From Anaerolineae bacterium (GTDB taxonomy: Bacteria; Chloroflexota; Anaerolineae; Aggregatilineales; JAFGMM01), in assembly GCA_027494055.1 (NCBI GenBank), contig JAOSJO010000022.1:248001-312000 (forward strand): a DNA stretch of 64,000 bases, in the 5' to 3' direction. The notes under the pieces are model-generated. The model was not told the DNA's origin and did no database searches. It was given only the letters and a program-made list of their open reading frames with translations. This document shows, piece after piece, positions 53,168 to 62,380 of the stretch. Made by a program: the position numbers and the translations under genes. Every line of letters starts with the position of its first letter. The stretch's first letter is position 1.

Positions 53168-53792
53168 ATGCATGAAGACACCTGGGTCTACCTGGTCCGG
53201 CACGGCGAGACCGATTGGAACCTGCTGGCGCGCTTCCAGGGGCAGGGTATCGTCCCGCTGAACCCGACCGGCGCGCGCCAGGCGGCGCTGGTGGCCGCGC
53301 GGCTCGCGGGCGCGGGGGCTGACCAGCCTCTACAGCAGCGACTCGCTCCGCGCCTGGCAGACCGCGCAATCCATCGCGGCGGCGACTGGCCTGCCGATCA
53401 CCCCGGAGCCACGGCTGCGCGAGGTCGATGTGGGGCTGTGGCAGGGGCACTCGTTCGACGAAGTGCGGCTGTTCGACCGGGCACGGTTCGGTGCGTGGCA
53501 GGCCGACCCGCTGCACGGGCGCTGCCCGGAGGGCGAGAGCAAGGCCGACCTGCTCGCCCGCGTCGAGGCGGCCTTCAACGCGATCACGGCGCAGAACGCC
53601 GGCGGGCGCGTCGCGCTCGTCACGCACGGCGGCCCCATCGGGGCGATCCGCTACGTGGTCCACAACCGCGCCGCGCCAGAACTTCTCGAACCGCGCGACG
53701 GCAACACCTCGGTGACGCTGCTGCGCGGCGCGCCGGGCGCCTGGCAGGTCGTGTTCGCCAACGACACCACGCACCTGAACGGCGCAATGTAG
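53168..53792 (+). CDS. Histidine phosphatase family protein (one frameshift)
   Basis: About 207 residues. The active-site loop is VYLVRHGETDWN (phosphorylated His in RHG), with REVDVGLWQGHSFDEV and VALVTHGGPIGAIRY (second His) downstream. It is of the phosphoglycerate-mutase-like branch 1, probably a small-metabolite phosphatase. The frame changes near 53,318; the repaired sequence reads SLYSSDSLRAWQTAQSIA, the usual family motif. It is 12 nt after the methyltransferase gene, so the two are likely co-transcribed. Confidence 0.85.
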
Positions 53793-53879
53793 CGCCACCG
53801 CTTGCTCCTGCCGCTCCCGGCGGGGCGCTTTGCCCGCAACCGTTGAGCAACACGAAATGCGCCATGTGACAGGCAATTG

Positions 53880-53908
53880 TTGACAAATTAGATAAAAGTA
53901 TTTATGTT
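53880..53908 (+). promoter_or_regulatory. Promoter of the redox/signalling module
   Basis: A perfect TTGACA and TATGTT spaced by 17 nt in an unusually A+T-rich stretch, 81 nt before the response regulator-TrxR start. No operator-like palindrome was seen next to it. Confidence 0.7.
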
Positions 53909-53989
53909 TAGCCGCAGCCGCCGACCGCGCGGAAGCTATCTGTGCGCCGCGCCTTGTCACCTAATGCACCAACCAGGAGCGTCCTGCTA

Positions 53990-55647
53990 ATGGCAAAGCC
54001 CGTTCTGTTCGCGGTGGACGACGACCCCGGCGTACTGTGGTCGGTCCAGCGCGACTTGCGACAGGAGTATGGCGACCGCTTTCGCATCATCCAGGCCGAA
54101 TCGGGCGTTGAGGCGCTCGAAGCGGTCAAGAAACTGAAGCAGCGCAACGAACCGGTGGCGCTCTTCCTCGTGGACCAGCGGATGCCGCAGATGAGCGGCG
54201 TCGAGTTCCTTGAGGAGGCCATCAGGCTCTACCCGGATTCCAAGCGCGTGCTGCTGACGGCCTATGCGGACACAGACGCCGCGATCCACGCGATCAACAA
54301 AGTCGGCCTCGACCACTACCTGCTGAAGCCGTGGGACCCGCCGGAGGAGCGCCTGTACCCGGTGCTCAACGACCTGCTCGCTGACTGGTCCGCGCACCAC
54401 CGCCCCCCGTTCGAAGGCGTGACCCTCGTCGGGCTGCGTTGGTCGCTCAAGTCGCACCGCGCCAAAGACTTCCTGGCGCGGAACCAGGTTCCCTATCGCT
54501 GGCTGGACGTCGAGGCCAGCGAGGAAGCCAACCGCCTGCTCGCCACGTTCGACGAGCCGCCGAGCCTGCCGGTGCTCTTCTTCCCTGATGGTTCGTATAT
54601 GGTGGACCCCGCGCCCTCCGAGATTGCCGAGCGCGTCGGGCTGCACATCCACGCCGAGAGCCAGTTCTGCGACCTGCTGGTGATCGGCGCGGGGCCGGCG
54701 GGCCTGGCTTCGGCGGTCTACGGCGCGTCCGAGGGCTGCACACGGTCGTTATCGAGAGGGTCGCGCCCGGCGGCCAGGCGGGGACAAGCTCGCGCATCGA
54801 GAACTACCTGGGCTTCCCTGTGGGCTTGAGCGGCGCGGACCTGGCGCGCCGCGCGGTCGCACAGGCGACGCGCTTCGGCGCGGAAATCCTCACCCCGCAG
54901 GAGGTGACCGGCATCCGCACGCGGGGCCAGTTCCGCATGGTGCAGTTCCCCGACGGGACCGAAATGGCCGCCCACGCGATTGTGATCGCGACGGGCGTCA
55001 ATTACCGCAAGCTCGACGCCCCCGGCGTTGACGCACTGACCGGCGCGGGCGTGTACTACGGCGCGGCGATCAGCGAGGCCGTCAGCTTCAGGGGTCAGGA
55101 CGTGCTGCTGATCGGCGCGGGGAATTCAGCGGGCCAGGCGGCGATGTACTTCGCGAAGTACGCCCGCAGCGTGACCATGCTGGTGCGCGGCTCGCTGTTG
55201 GGCCGGCACATGTCCGATTACCTCGTCCGGCAGATCAAGGGAACGGACAACATCAGCGTGCGCCTGCGCACCGTGCTCGTCGAAGCGCACGGCGACGACC
55301 ACCTTGAGGCGGTCACGGTCAGGAACCTGAACACGGACGAGAAGGAAACGCTCTCGGCGGCGGCGCTGTTCATCCTCATCGGCGCGCGGCCCAACACCGA
55401 ATGGCTGGCCGGCGTCGTCGAGCGCGACTCCGCCGGCTTCATCCTCTCCGGGCCAGACCTGATGGTCGATGGGCAGCGCCCCAAAGGGTGGCCGCTCGAC
55501 CGCGACCCCTACCTGCTTGAGACCAGCGTCCCCGGCATCTTCGTCGCCGGCGACGTGCGCCACCGCTCGGTCAAGCGCGTGGCGGCAGCGGTGGGCGAGG
55601 GGTCGATGGCGATCCAGTTCGTGCACCTGTATTTGGGGAGTCTTTAG
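53990..55647 (+). CDS. Response regulator receiver fused to a thioredoxin-reductase-like flavoprotein (one frameshift)
   Basis: About 552 residues. The receiver domain (1-120) has the acidic pair at 10-12, phospho-acceptor Asp62 (FLVDQRMPQMSG), Thr90 and Lys113. A linker domain of about 100 residues holds a thioredoxin-like segment (PSLPVLFFPDGSYMVDP). The rest is a two-dinucleotide-fold flavoprotein: LLVIGAGPAGLASAVYGAS, APGGQAGTSSRIENYLGFPV, VLLIGAGNSAGQAAMYFAK and PGIFVAGDVRHRSVKR. No CxxC redox pair is visible, unlike classical TrxR. The frame changes near 54,735. Its phosphorylation by the kinases encoded next could switch redox activity. Confidence 0.85.
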
Positions 55648-55650
55648 CCC

Positions 55651-57060
55651 ATGGTCGATCCCGACATACTGCGCACGGTGCCGCTGTTCGAGGACCTGCC
55701 GGACGAGGAATTGCGCTGGGTTTCCGAGATCAGCGAGGAGATCGTGTGCCATCCGGGGCAGGTGCTCATCGCGGAGGGCGAAACGTGCCCGGAGCGCAAC
55801 AGCATCCTCATCCTGCTTGAGGGGCGGCTGCAGGCGATCAGGCATGTCGGGAAGCAGGAGATCGTGCTGGCGACCTTCGAGGCGGGCACGTTCGTCGGCG
55901 AGATTTCCATGCTGGGCGGGCTGCCAGAGCCGGCCACGATCCGCACGCTGTGCGCGTGTCGCGTCCTGGAACTCAAGGGGGAGGCCGGGCTGCAATTGTT
56001 CCTGAAGCACCCGGCGCTCGCGCACACCGCGATCCGCGTGTTGATTGAGCGCGTCCAGTCACTTGAGTCGCTCAAGCAGCAGCGCGACAAGATGTCGTCG
56101 CTTGGTGCGATGGCGGCTGGCATGGCGCACGAACTGAACAACCCCGCGTCGTCCATCCTGCGCGCGCTGGAGCAGGCGCGCACCACGTTCAACCAGCTCC
56201 GGGAACTGGTCGCGGATTACTACGTCCACCTGGACGAGGACCAGCAGAACGCCGTCAACGACCTCATTACCAGGGTGGCGGCGCCCGACTACCAGACGCC
56301 CGTGCTCGACTCGCTGGCCCGGAGCGACCGCGAGGAGGAATTCAACGCCTGGCTGGCACAGCAGACCCTCCAGGAGGCGTGGATGATGGCGCACACCTTC
56401 GTGTCAGCGGGGCTTGAGATTGCCGATCTCGAAAGCCTCGCGGCCATCATGGACATCGACACCCTGTGCCACGCCCTCACGTGGATCAACGAGGTCCTGA
56501 CGTTCCTGGACCAACTGACCATCGCCGAGCAGAGCAGCAAGCGCATCTCCGAGATCGTCCAGGCGTTCAAGGCGTATTCCTACATGGACCAGACCCCGCA
56601 GCAGGACATCGACATCCACGAGGGGCTGGACAACACCCTCCTCATCCTGAGCCACCGGCTAGGCGACAGCGTCCGCGTCATCCGCGAGTACGACCACAAC
56701 CTGCCGCGCATCACGGCCTTCGGCGGCGAACTCAACCAGGTGTGGACCAACCTGCTCAGCAACGCGATTGACGCCGTCAACGGAAACGGAATGATCTGGG
56801 TGCGCACGGCGCGCGAGGGCGATCAGGCGCTGGTGGAGATCGCGGACAGCGGTCCGGGCATCCCGTCGGAGATCCAACCGCACCTTTTCGAGCCGTTCTT
56901 CACCACAAAGGACGTCGGCAAGGGCATCGGCCTGGGGCTGAACATCGCCCACCGCCTGGTGACGGCGCGCCACCAGGGCACGATCTGCGTGCTCTCGCAG
57001 CCCGGCGAGACGCGGTTCCAGGTGCGCCTGCCGATTGGGCCTCCCGCATGGACACCATGA
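55651..57060 (+). CDS. Cyclic-nucleotide-binding-domain histidine kinase
   Basis: The 469-residue soluble kinase has an N-terminal cNMP-binding/Crp-like barrel (residues about 8-125; [20 protein letters not shown] in the phosphate-binding cassette position). It continues with a HisKA segment [17 protein letters not shown] (phospho-His), a long helical insert of about 150 residues, and HATPase motifs [25 protein letters not shown] and [20 protein letters not shown]. It starts 3 nt after the fusion gene, so it should be co-expressed and may phosphorylate Asp62 of the fusion. The frame is intact. Confidence 0.87.
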   Translation: MVDPDILRTVPLFEDLPDEELRWVSEISEEIVCHPGQVLIAEGETCPERNSILILLEGRLQAIRHVGKQEIVLATFEAGTFVGEISMLGGLPEPATIRTLCACRVLELKGEAGLQLFLKHPALAHTAIRVLIERVQSLESLKQQRDKMSSLGAMAAGMAHELNNPASSILRALEQARTTFNQLRELVADYYVHLDEDQQNAVNDLITRVAAPDYQTPVLDSLARSDREEEFNAWLAQQTLQEAWMMAHTFVSAGLEIADLESLAAIMDIDTLCHALTWINEVLTFLDQLTIAEQSSKRISEIVQAFKAYSYMDQTPQQDIDIHEGLDNTLLILSHRLGDSVRVIREYDHNLPRITAFGGELNQVWTNLLSNAIDAVNGNGMIWVRTAREGDQALVEIADSGPGIPSEIQPHLFEPFFTTKDVGKGIGLGLNIAHRLVTARHQGTICVLSQPGETRFQVRLPIGPPAWTP

Positions 57061-57079
57061 GCTTAAAGCGAGGTTGTCA

Positions 57080-57415
57080 ATGACTCCTTCCTTCTTCGGC
57101 ACACTGCGGGAGCAACTGTCCAGGCAGGACGCCCCCAGCGCCGACAAACCCAGGCGACCGGTGTGCACGCACGCCGAACTGATCCAGGAGGTGACGCCCA
57201 GCGCGGAGGGGTGCGAAGAGTGCTTGCAGGCCGGCGATGCGTGGGTGCACCTGCGCATCTGCCTGATCTGCGGGCACGTGGGCTGCTGCGAGAACTCAAA
57301 GAACCGGCACGCCTCCCGGCACCACGACGCGACGGGGCACCCGCTCATCCAGTCTTTCGAGCCGGGGGAGAGCTGGGTCTGGTGTTACGTTGACCGCACG
57401 TTCCTGAAGCGGTGA
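57080..57415 (+). CDS. UBP-type zinc finger protein
   Basis: The 111-residue protein is almost entirely a ZnF-UBP domain. Ligand-like residues are Cys29, His31, Cys45, Cys48, Cys61, Cys64, Cys69, His77, His82 and His87, in the spacing CxH, CxxC, CLICGHVGCC and HASRHHDATGHPL. In eukaryotes this domain grips the C-terminal Gly-Gly of free ubiquitin; bacterial versions have no known partner. It is 19 nt after the first kinase and 79 nt before the second, placed inside a redox-signalling operon. A role as redox sensor (Cys-rich) or as reader of a modified protein tail is possible. Confidence 0.85.
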   Translation: MTPSFFGTLREQLSRQDAPSADKPRRPVCTHAELIQEVTPSAEGCEECLQAGDAWVHLRICLICGHVGCCENSKNRHASRHHDATGHPLIQSFEPGESWVWCYVDRTFLKR

Positions 57416-57494
57416 GCGGCCCGGCGACCGCCAATGCGATTCGCGATGCCCGCGCGTGCCGTCTGGCCTTGATAACGATGGCTGAGGGGGGATA

Positions 57495-58880
57495 ATGGCG
57501 CTCGAACTGAACGAGGTCCCGTTGTTCGCGGGGCTTTCGGAGGCGCAACTGCAATGGGTCGCGCAGCATAGCACGCCGCTCTCCCACGACGCGGGCGTGA
57601 CACTCATCGCGGAAGGGGGGCGGCCCGACGCGCTGTACATCCTGCTCGACGGGGCGCTTGAGATTTCCGGGCGCGCCGGGGAGCGTGAGATCGTCTATGC
57701 GACCCTGGAGGCCGGCGCGTTCGTGGGCGAGATGTTCCTGCTGGAGGGGCCGCACCCGCTCACGGTGCGGACGCGCCGCCATAGCTGCATGCGCGCGGTC
57801 GCCCTGCGCGACGCACAGCACATGATGGCGGCGTTCCCCAACGTCGTTAACCGGCTCGTCGAGACGCTGGCGGAGCGCGTCCGGTCTATCGAGCGGGTCG
57901 CGCTGTACCAGGACAGGATGTCGTCCATAGTCACGGTGGCGGCCGGCCTCGCCCACGAGCTGAACAACCCGGTCTCGGCGAGCGTCCGCGCGACCGAGCA
58001 GTTGGAACAGGCCTTCAAGCGCCTGCCCTCGGTGGTGCGCGGCCTGCGCGACCTCACCCTCCCGCAATTGACGACGTTCGAGGCATTGCAGCGCGAGATC
58101 ACCAACGGCGTGCGCCAGGAGCCGGCGCTGGACTCGCTGGCGCGCAGCGAGCGCGAGGAGGCTTTGACCGCGTGGATGCAGGCGCGCCATGTCGAAGAGG
58201 GGTGGAAGTGCGCGCCCACCTTCGTGTCGATGGGCGTGGAGGTCGCGCACCTTGAGCGCCTGGCTGCCGCCATCGAGCCGCCCCTGCTGGGCAAGGTACT
58301 CGGCTGGCTGGAGGCGTTTCTGTTGTCGCACGAGCAGTTCCGCGTGATCCAGCAGAGCAACCGGCGCATCACAGAGGTCGTCCAGACCTTCAAGGCCTAT
58401 TCGCGCATGGACCGCGCGCCCGTGCGCAAGGTCGATGTCCACGAGGGCCTGGACAACACGCTGCTGATCCTCCGCCACCGGTGGGGCGACGGCGGCATCA
58501 AGATCGTGCGCGACTACGACCGCAGCCTGCCGCCCATCAGCGCCTACGGCGGCGAACTGAACCAGGTGTGGACCAACCTCATCGCCAACGCCATCGACGC
58601 CCTGGACGGGCACGGCACGGTCTGGATACGGACCGCCCGCGAGGGCGACGACCACATCGTTGTGGAGATCGCCGACGATGGGCCGGGCATCCCGCCGGAG
58701 GTTCAGCCGCACATCTTCGAGCCGTTCTTCACCACCAAGGGCGCGGGCCACGGAACCGGCCTGGGCCTGGACATCGCCTACCGGCTCGTGACCGAGCGAC
58801 ATCACGGCAGCCTCCGCGTGCTTTCCGAGCCGGGCGACACGCGCTTCCAGGTGCGCCTGCCCGTCACGCTCCCGGAGTAG
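57495..58880 (+). CDS. Cyclic-nucleotide-binding-domain histidine kinase, paralogue
   Basis: The 461-residue kinase has the same order as the gene at 55,651: a cNMP-binding-like barrel (FVGEMFLLEGPHPLTVRTRR), HisKA VAAGLAHELNNPVSASV, the long helical insert ending QSNRRITEVVQTFKAYSRMD, and HATPase motifs LIANAIDALDGHG, IADDGPGIPPEV and [20 protein letters not shown]. The two kinases are clearly paralogous throughout, so they may heterodimerise or sense two ligands. The frame is intact. It closes the operon. Confidence 0.87.
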   Translation: MALELNEVPLFAGLSEAQLQWVAQHSTPLSHDAGVTLIAEGGRPDALYILLDGALEISGRAGEREIVYATLEAGAFVGEMFLLEGPHPLTVRTRRHSCMRAVALRDAQHMMAAFPNVVNRLVETLAERVRSIERVALYQDRMSSIVTVAAGLAHELNNPVSASVRATEQLEQAFKRLPSVVRGLRDLTLPQLTTFEALQREITNGVRQEPALDSLARSEREEALTAWMQARHVEEGWKCAPTFVSMGVEVAHLERLAAAIEPPLLGKVLGWLEAFLLSHEQFRVIQQSNRRITEVVQTFKAYSRMDRAPVRKVDVHEGLDNTLLILRHRWGDGGIKIVRDYDRSLPPISAYGGELNQVWTNLIANAIDALDGHGTVWIRTAREGDDHIVVEIADDGPGIPPEVQPHIFEPFFTTKGAGHGTGLGLDIAYRLVTERHHGSLRVLSEPGDTRFQVRLPVTLPE

Positions 58881-58919
58881 GGCGCGCCGCCCCGGCGTTT
58901 GCAAGTGAGGGTGGTATTG

Positions 58920-59095
58920 TTTTTCTTCCTCCTCCCCCCCCAAAACTCCCCCCCCACAAAGGGGAGGCCTCTCCCCGTTGATTTCCCCCCCCCCGCGCGG
59001 CCGCGGGGCGGGGGGGGGAGAGGGGCGGCGACGGAAGGGGGGGGGGGGGAGAGGGCAGGGCGGGGGGAGTTCGAAAATTCCCCCCGCCCCCCCGT
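58920..59095. other. Gene-free G/C homopolymer tract
   Basis: Extreme C and G runs occur here: ten C at 58,985-58,994 and thirteen G at 59,037-59,049, with several eight-base runs. Plus-strand G runs could form quadruplexes. Run lengths in this stretch should not be trusted. Confidence 0.7.
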
Positions 59096-59115
59096 GCGTT
59101 TCGGCAAGAGTGCGC

Positions 59116-59121
59116 TATAAT
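59116..59121 (+). promoter_or_regulatory. -10 element right before the secreted-protein gene
   Basis: A perfect TATAAT lies ten bases before the GTG start at 59,132, so the transcript would be leaderless or nearly so. No clear -35 box is seen because of the GC-rich run upstream. Confidence 0.5.
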
Positions 59122-59131
59122 CCTGCCCGTT

Positions 59132-59759
59132 GTGAAAAACGACACAGCGCCGCCCTGGATGTGGCGCAGCGCGCGCGTGGGCTTCGGCCTGATAGCCGCC
59201 GCGCTGGCGCTTGGCGCGCTGGCGCTCGCTGCGGGGGCCGCCGACCCGCCTGTCGCCGGCCCGTTGCGCGCCGACCTGACCCTGAGCGCTGAGGAGGGGA
59301 CTGTCAGGCTGGCGCAGCCGTGGGCGCGTACGCAGCAGCGTACGCGCACGCTCCTGCGCGCGCAATCCTCGCGCCCACGACCGCGCTGACCCTGGAAGTG
59401 ACGGCGGCGCTGGAAGCGGGGCCAGAAAGCGCGTCGGCTGGCTTCTGGTTGCAGCCATGCGGCCAGCCAGGGCGCGTGATCGTGCGCTCGACGGTGAGGG
59501 GTATTTCGCCGTATCGCCCTACCCAACTGACGGCCACCCCCTGCCCTGGACGTGGTTCCTCCACGCGAAGCCGCGCCCAGAGGCAAACCGGCTGCGCGCC
59601 GACCTGCGGGCCGACTCGTTCACGCTGCGGATCAATGACGAGATCGCCGAGGCGGGCGCGCCGGTGGGGCCGGTGTGCGCGTGGGGGCTGTACGCCGCTA
59701 CGGAGGCCGCCGGCGGCGCGCAGGCGCGCTTCTCCAGGGTGCGGCTCTGGGTAGGGTGA
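59132..59759 (+). CDS. Secreted or membrane-anchored protein with lectin-like C-terminal part (two frameshifts)
   Basis: About 208 residues after repair. The N-terminus has an anchor helix (VGFGLIAAALALGALALAAG). The C-terminal part reads WTWFLHAKPRPEANRLRADL, then FTLRINDEIAEAGAPVGPVC and ARFSRVRLWVG, a strand pattern like the LamG/3-keto-disaccharide-hydrolase jelly roll. The frame changes near 59,335 and 59,480, so the middle is uncertain. Function unknown. Confidence 0.5.
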
Positions 59760-59791
59760 GCGGCAGTGTATTAAGGTCACTTGACGGAATC

Positions 59792-59820
59792 TTGATTTGT
59801 TCAATGGAATGCGCTATAGT
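59792..59820 (+). promoter_or_regulatory. Promoter of the GAF kinase gene
   Basis: TTGATT and TATAGT spaced by 17 nt, 29 nt before the start codon at 59,850. Confidence 0.65.
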
Positions 59821-59849
59821 GACGCAGAATATGCGATGGAATCGCCACG

Positions 59850-61030
59850 ATGAGCATTGAGGAACTGCTGGACAGACCCTCGTTTGATCCGTGTGATGTG
59901 TTGTTAGGGCCAATCCACGAGGCGGCGCTGACGGTTACGTCAGAGCTGTCGCTCCCGAAAGTGCTGCAAAAAATCGTGCACCTGGCGCGCGACCTGGTCC
60001 GCGCCGAGTATGCCGCGTTGGGCGTGCCCGGTCCCCACGGCAAGCTGGAGCAGTTCCTGGTCTCCGGCTATGACCGGCGCGCGGCTGAGCAGCCGTGCGA
60101 GAAGTGGCCGGAGGGGCTGGGGCTGCTCGGCGAAATCATGTTCGGCGGCGAGTCGCTGCGCCTGCGCGACCTCAACCAGCACCCCAGCGCGGTCGGCTTC
60201 CCCGAAGGGCACCCCTACATGGAGAGCTTCCTCGGCGTGCCCATCGTCGCGCGGGGCAACACCATCGGCATGTTGTACCTCACGAACAAGATCGGCGCGG
60301 AGGAGTTCTGCGAGGACGACCAGCGCGCCATCGAGATGCTGGCGGCCTACGCCGCCGTCGCCATCGAAAACGCGAAGCTCTACCAGCAGGTGCAGCGGCT
60401 CGCCGTCCTGGAAGAGCGCGAGCGCATCGGCATGGACCTGCACGACGGCATCATCCAGTCGATCTACGCGGTGGGGCTGACCCTGGAACACGGCGCGATG
60501 GTGCTCGACGAAGACCCCAAGGCGGCGCGCAGCGTCATCCAGGGCGCCATCGACGGGCTGAACCAGACCATCCGCGACATCCGCAGCTATATCCTCGACC
60601 TGCGCCCGCAGCGCATGAAGCCGTACGACCTCAGCGGCAGCCTTGAGCGCGTTGTGCGCGAGTTCCGCGCTAACGCCCTGGTGGACGTCACCCTGGACGT
60701 GCCCGACGACCTGGGGAGGACCTCGGCGAGCAGACCAGCACGGCGCTGTTCCTCATCGCGCAGGAAGCGCTCGCCAACGCCGCGAAGCACGCCGGGGCCA
60801 CGTCGCTGCTGCTGCAGGTGCGCCGGCTGGACGGCAAAGCCATCGAGCTGGTCGTGCAGGACGATGGCGCTGGCTTCGACGTGACGCACACCGAGGCAAT
60901 CCTCGGCCACGGCCTGTCGAACATGCACCTGCGCGCGCTCTCTGTCGGCGGCCGGCTCGACGTGCAGTCGGAGCAGGGCAAGGGCACCACCGTCACGGCC
61001 ACGTTACCTATTCTCTTAAGAATCATCTAA
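59850..61030 (+). CDS. GAF-domain sensor histidine kinase, NarL/DegS type (one frameshift)
   Basis: About 393 residues. A GAF domain (about residues 20-180; FLGVPIVARGNTIGMLYLTN) is followed by the HisKA_3 segment LEERERIGMDLHDGIIQSIY (phospho-His in DLHDG) and HATPase motifs ALANAAKHAGATSLLL, VVQDDGAGFD and GHGLSNMHLRA. No membrane helix is present. The frame changes at a four-G run (60,713-60,716); five G give LGEDLGEQTSTALFLIAQEA. The receiver gene at 61,183 may be its partner, although that receiver lacks the acceptor Asp. Confidence 0.86.
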
Positions 61031-61182
61031 CGCAACTCGCAATGACACCTGTCGCCTAGGGTGGGGGATAAACGTCACTGTCTCCTGCTTCGCCGTCCCT
61101 GCTATGATGTTTTGCACACAGGGAAGGGATTGCCCGTTTTTCTCATTGATGTATGTTTGCAACCCTGGGCGGAGAGTGCGCT

Positions 61183-61590
61183 GTGTCCGCGAATGGCGCG
61201 GAGGACAAAATCCGGTTGTTCATCGTCGACGATAACACGGCGGTGCGGCGGGCCTTAGAGGCGCGCCTGAGCCGCGTGCCCGACTTTGAGTTGTTGGGCG
61301 GCGAAGGCGATGTAAACGAGGCGCTGAACCATGTCGGCGCGCTCAAGCCGGATGTCCTGCTTGTCGAAAGTAAACGCCGCGATGGCAACGGCCTGCGGCT
61401 GTGCCAGCAGGTGTTGGAGATGGATGACAGCCCGGAGATCATCCTCCTCACCAGCTTCATCGACGAGGATGAGCAGTTGGCCGCCGCCAGCCTCGGCCTG
61501 CATCGCTACGTGCTCAAGGACATCGCGTCCTCTGAACTCATCTGCACGATCCACGATGCGTACACCGAGCGGTGTACGCGGCACCACTGA
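61183..61590 (+). CDS. Stand-alone receiver-like protein with Glu at the phosphorylation site
   Basis: The 135-residue protein is one receiver domain without an output domain. The acidic pair Asp16-Asp17 (LFIVDDNTAV), the Thr90-Ser91 and Lys112 (RYVLKDIAS) are in place. The acceptor position reads PDVLLVESKRRDGNG, with Glu62 where Asp is expected. Glu often mimics phospho-Asp, so the protein may be a permanently active or kinase-independent pseudo-receiver. I chose the GTG at 61,183 (GGAGAG upstream); an ATG at 61,153 has no ribosome-binding site. Confidence 0.75.
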   Translation: MSANGAEDKIRLFIVDDNTAVRRALEARLSRVPDFELLGGEGDVNEALNHVGALKPDVLLVESKRRDGNGLRLCQQVLEMDDSPEIILLTSFIDEDEQLAAASLGLHRYVLKDIASSELICTIHDAYTERCTRHH

Positions 61591-61596
61591 GCCAGC

Positions 61597-61622
61597 AACC
61601 CCGGCGACGCCGGGGTTCTTTT
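61597..61622 (+). terminator. Intrinsic terminator
   Basis: AACCCCGGCG and CGCCGGGGTT form a ten-base-pair stem with a one-base centre, followed by TTCTTTT. It ends the kinase/receiver unit. Confidence 0.85.
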
Positions 61623-61724
61623 GGCGCGCGCCTGATTCAGGCGCGCCTGCTTTTGGCGGCGCCCGCTCATGCCGGTACCATTTCCTTCTGTAAGGCTGTA
61701 AGGCGACTCTCTGGGTGAGACACC

Positions 61725-62316
61725 ATGCGCGGTGATACGCCAGTCTCGGCGCGCGTGCTGATCGTCGGCGGGGCGGGCCTGGGCCTGCTCATGGCCGGGG
61801 CGGCGGTGGGCTGGATTGCCCTCCTCCGGCAGCGGTCGCTGGGCGCGCTGTTCCCGCCCGCGCCGTGGGGCGCGCTCGCTGTGGGCGGGCTGGCGGGGGC
61901 GGCCTTTGCCGCCGCCGTCTGGGCGGCCTTCCGCCGCACCTCGCTGCTCCATAACGAGGTGGCGGTCATCGACCGCCTGCTCGACCTCCGGGCGCTGCGC
62001 TGGTATCACGTGGTCGCCATCGCGCTGCTGGCGGCGGTTCCAGAGGAACTGCTGTTTCGCGGCGCGCTGCTCCCGGAGGTGGGGGGTGATCGTCTCCGCC
62101 GCGCTCTTCGGCCTGGCGCACGCGATTTCATGGCAGTACGTGGTCTACGCCGGCCTGGCCGGCCTGCTGTGCGGCGCATTGGCCGAGTGGACGAGCGGGC
62201 TGTGGGCGCCCATCGCCGCGCACGCCGTGATCGACATGATGATGTTTGCCCTGCTGATCCTCATGCGCCCGCCGGGCGGGTGGGCCGCCCCAGGCGGCGC
62301 GGTGAACCGCGCTTGA
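61725..62316 (+). CDS. CPBP-family intramembrane metalloprotease (one frameshift)
   Basis: About 197 residues with five to six membrane segments. The family motifs are AVPEELLFRG (EExxxR), ALFGLAHAISW (FxxxH) and HAVIDMMMF (HxxxD/N), which together build the metal site inside the membrane. Such proteases are related to CAAX prenyl proteases and bacteriocin-immunity proteins. The frame breaks at six G (62,081-62,086); five G give LLPEVGVIVSAALFGL. The substrate is unknown. Confidence 0.82.
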
Positions 62317-62321
62317 CGCAA

Positions 62322-62367
62322 ACACGCCCCACGACGGCAGGTCGCGGGGCGTGTTTTTCTTTTTTGC
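62322..62367 (+). terminator. Intrinsic terminator
   Basis: ACACGCCCC pairs with GGGGCGTGT around a 14-nt loop, followed by a long T-rich tail (TTTTTCTTTTTT). It ends the protease gene and lies in front of the convergent repeat protein. Confidence 0.9.
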
Positions 62368-62380
62368 TGCGGGCCAGGGC

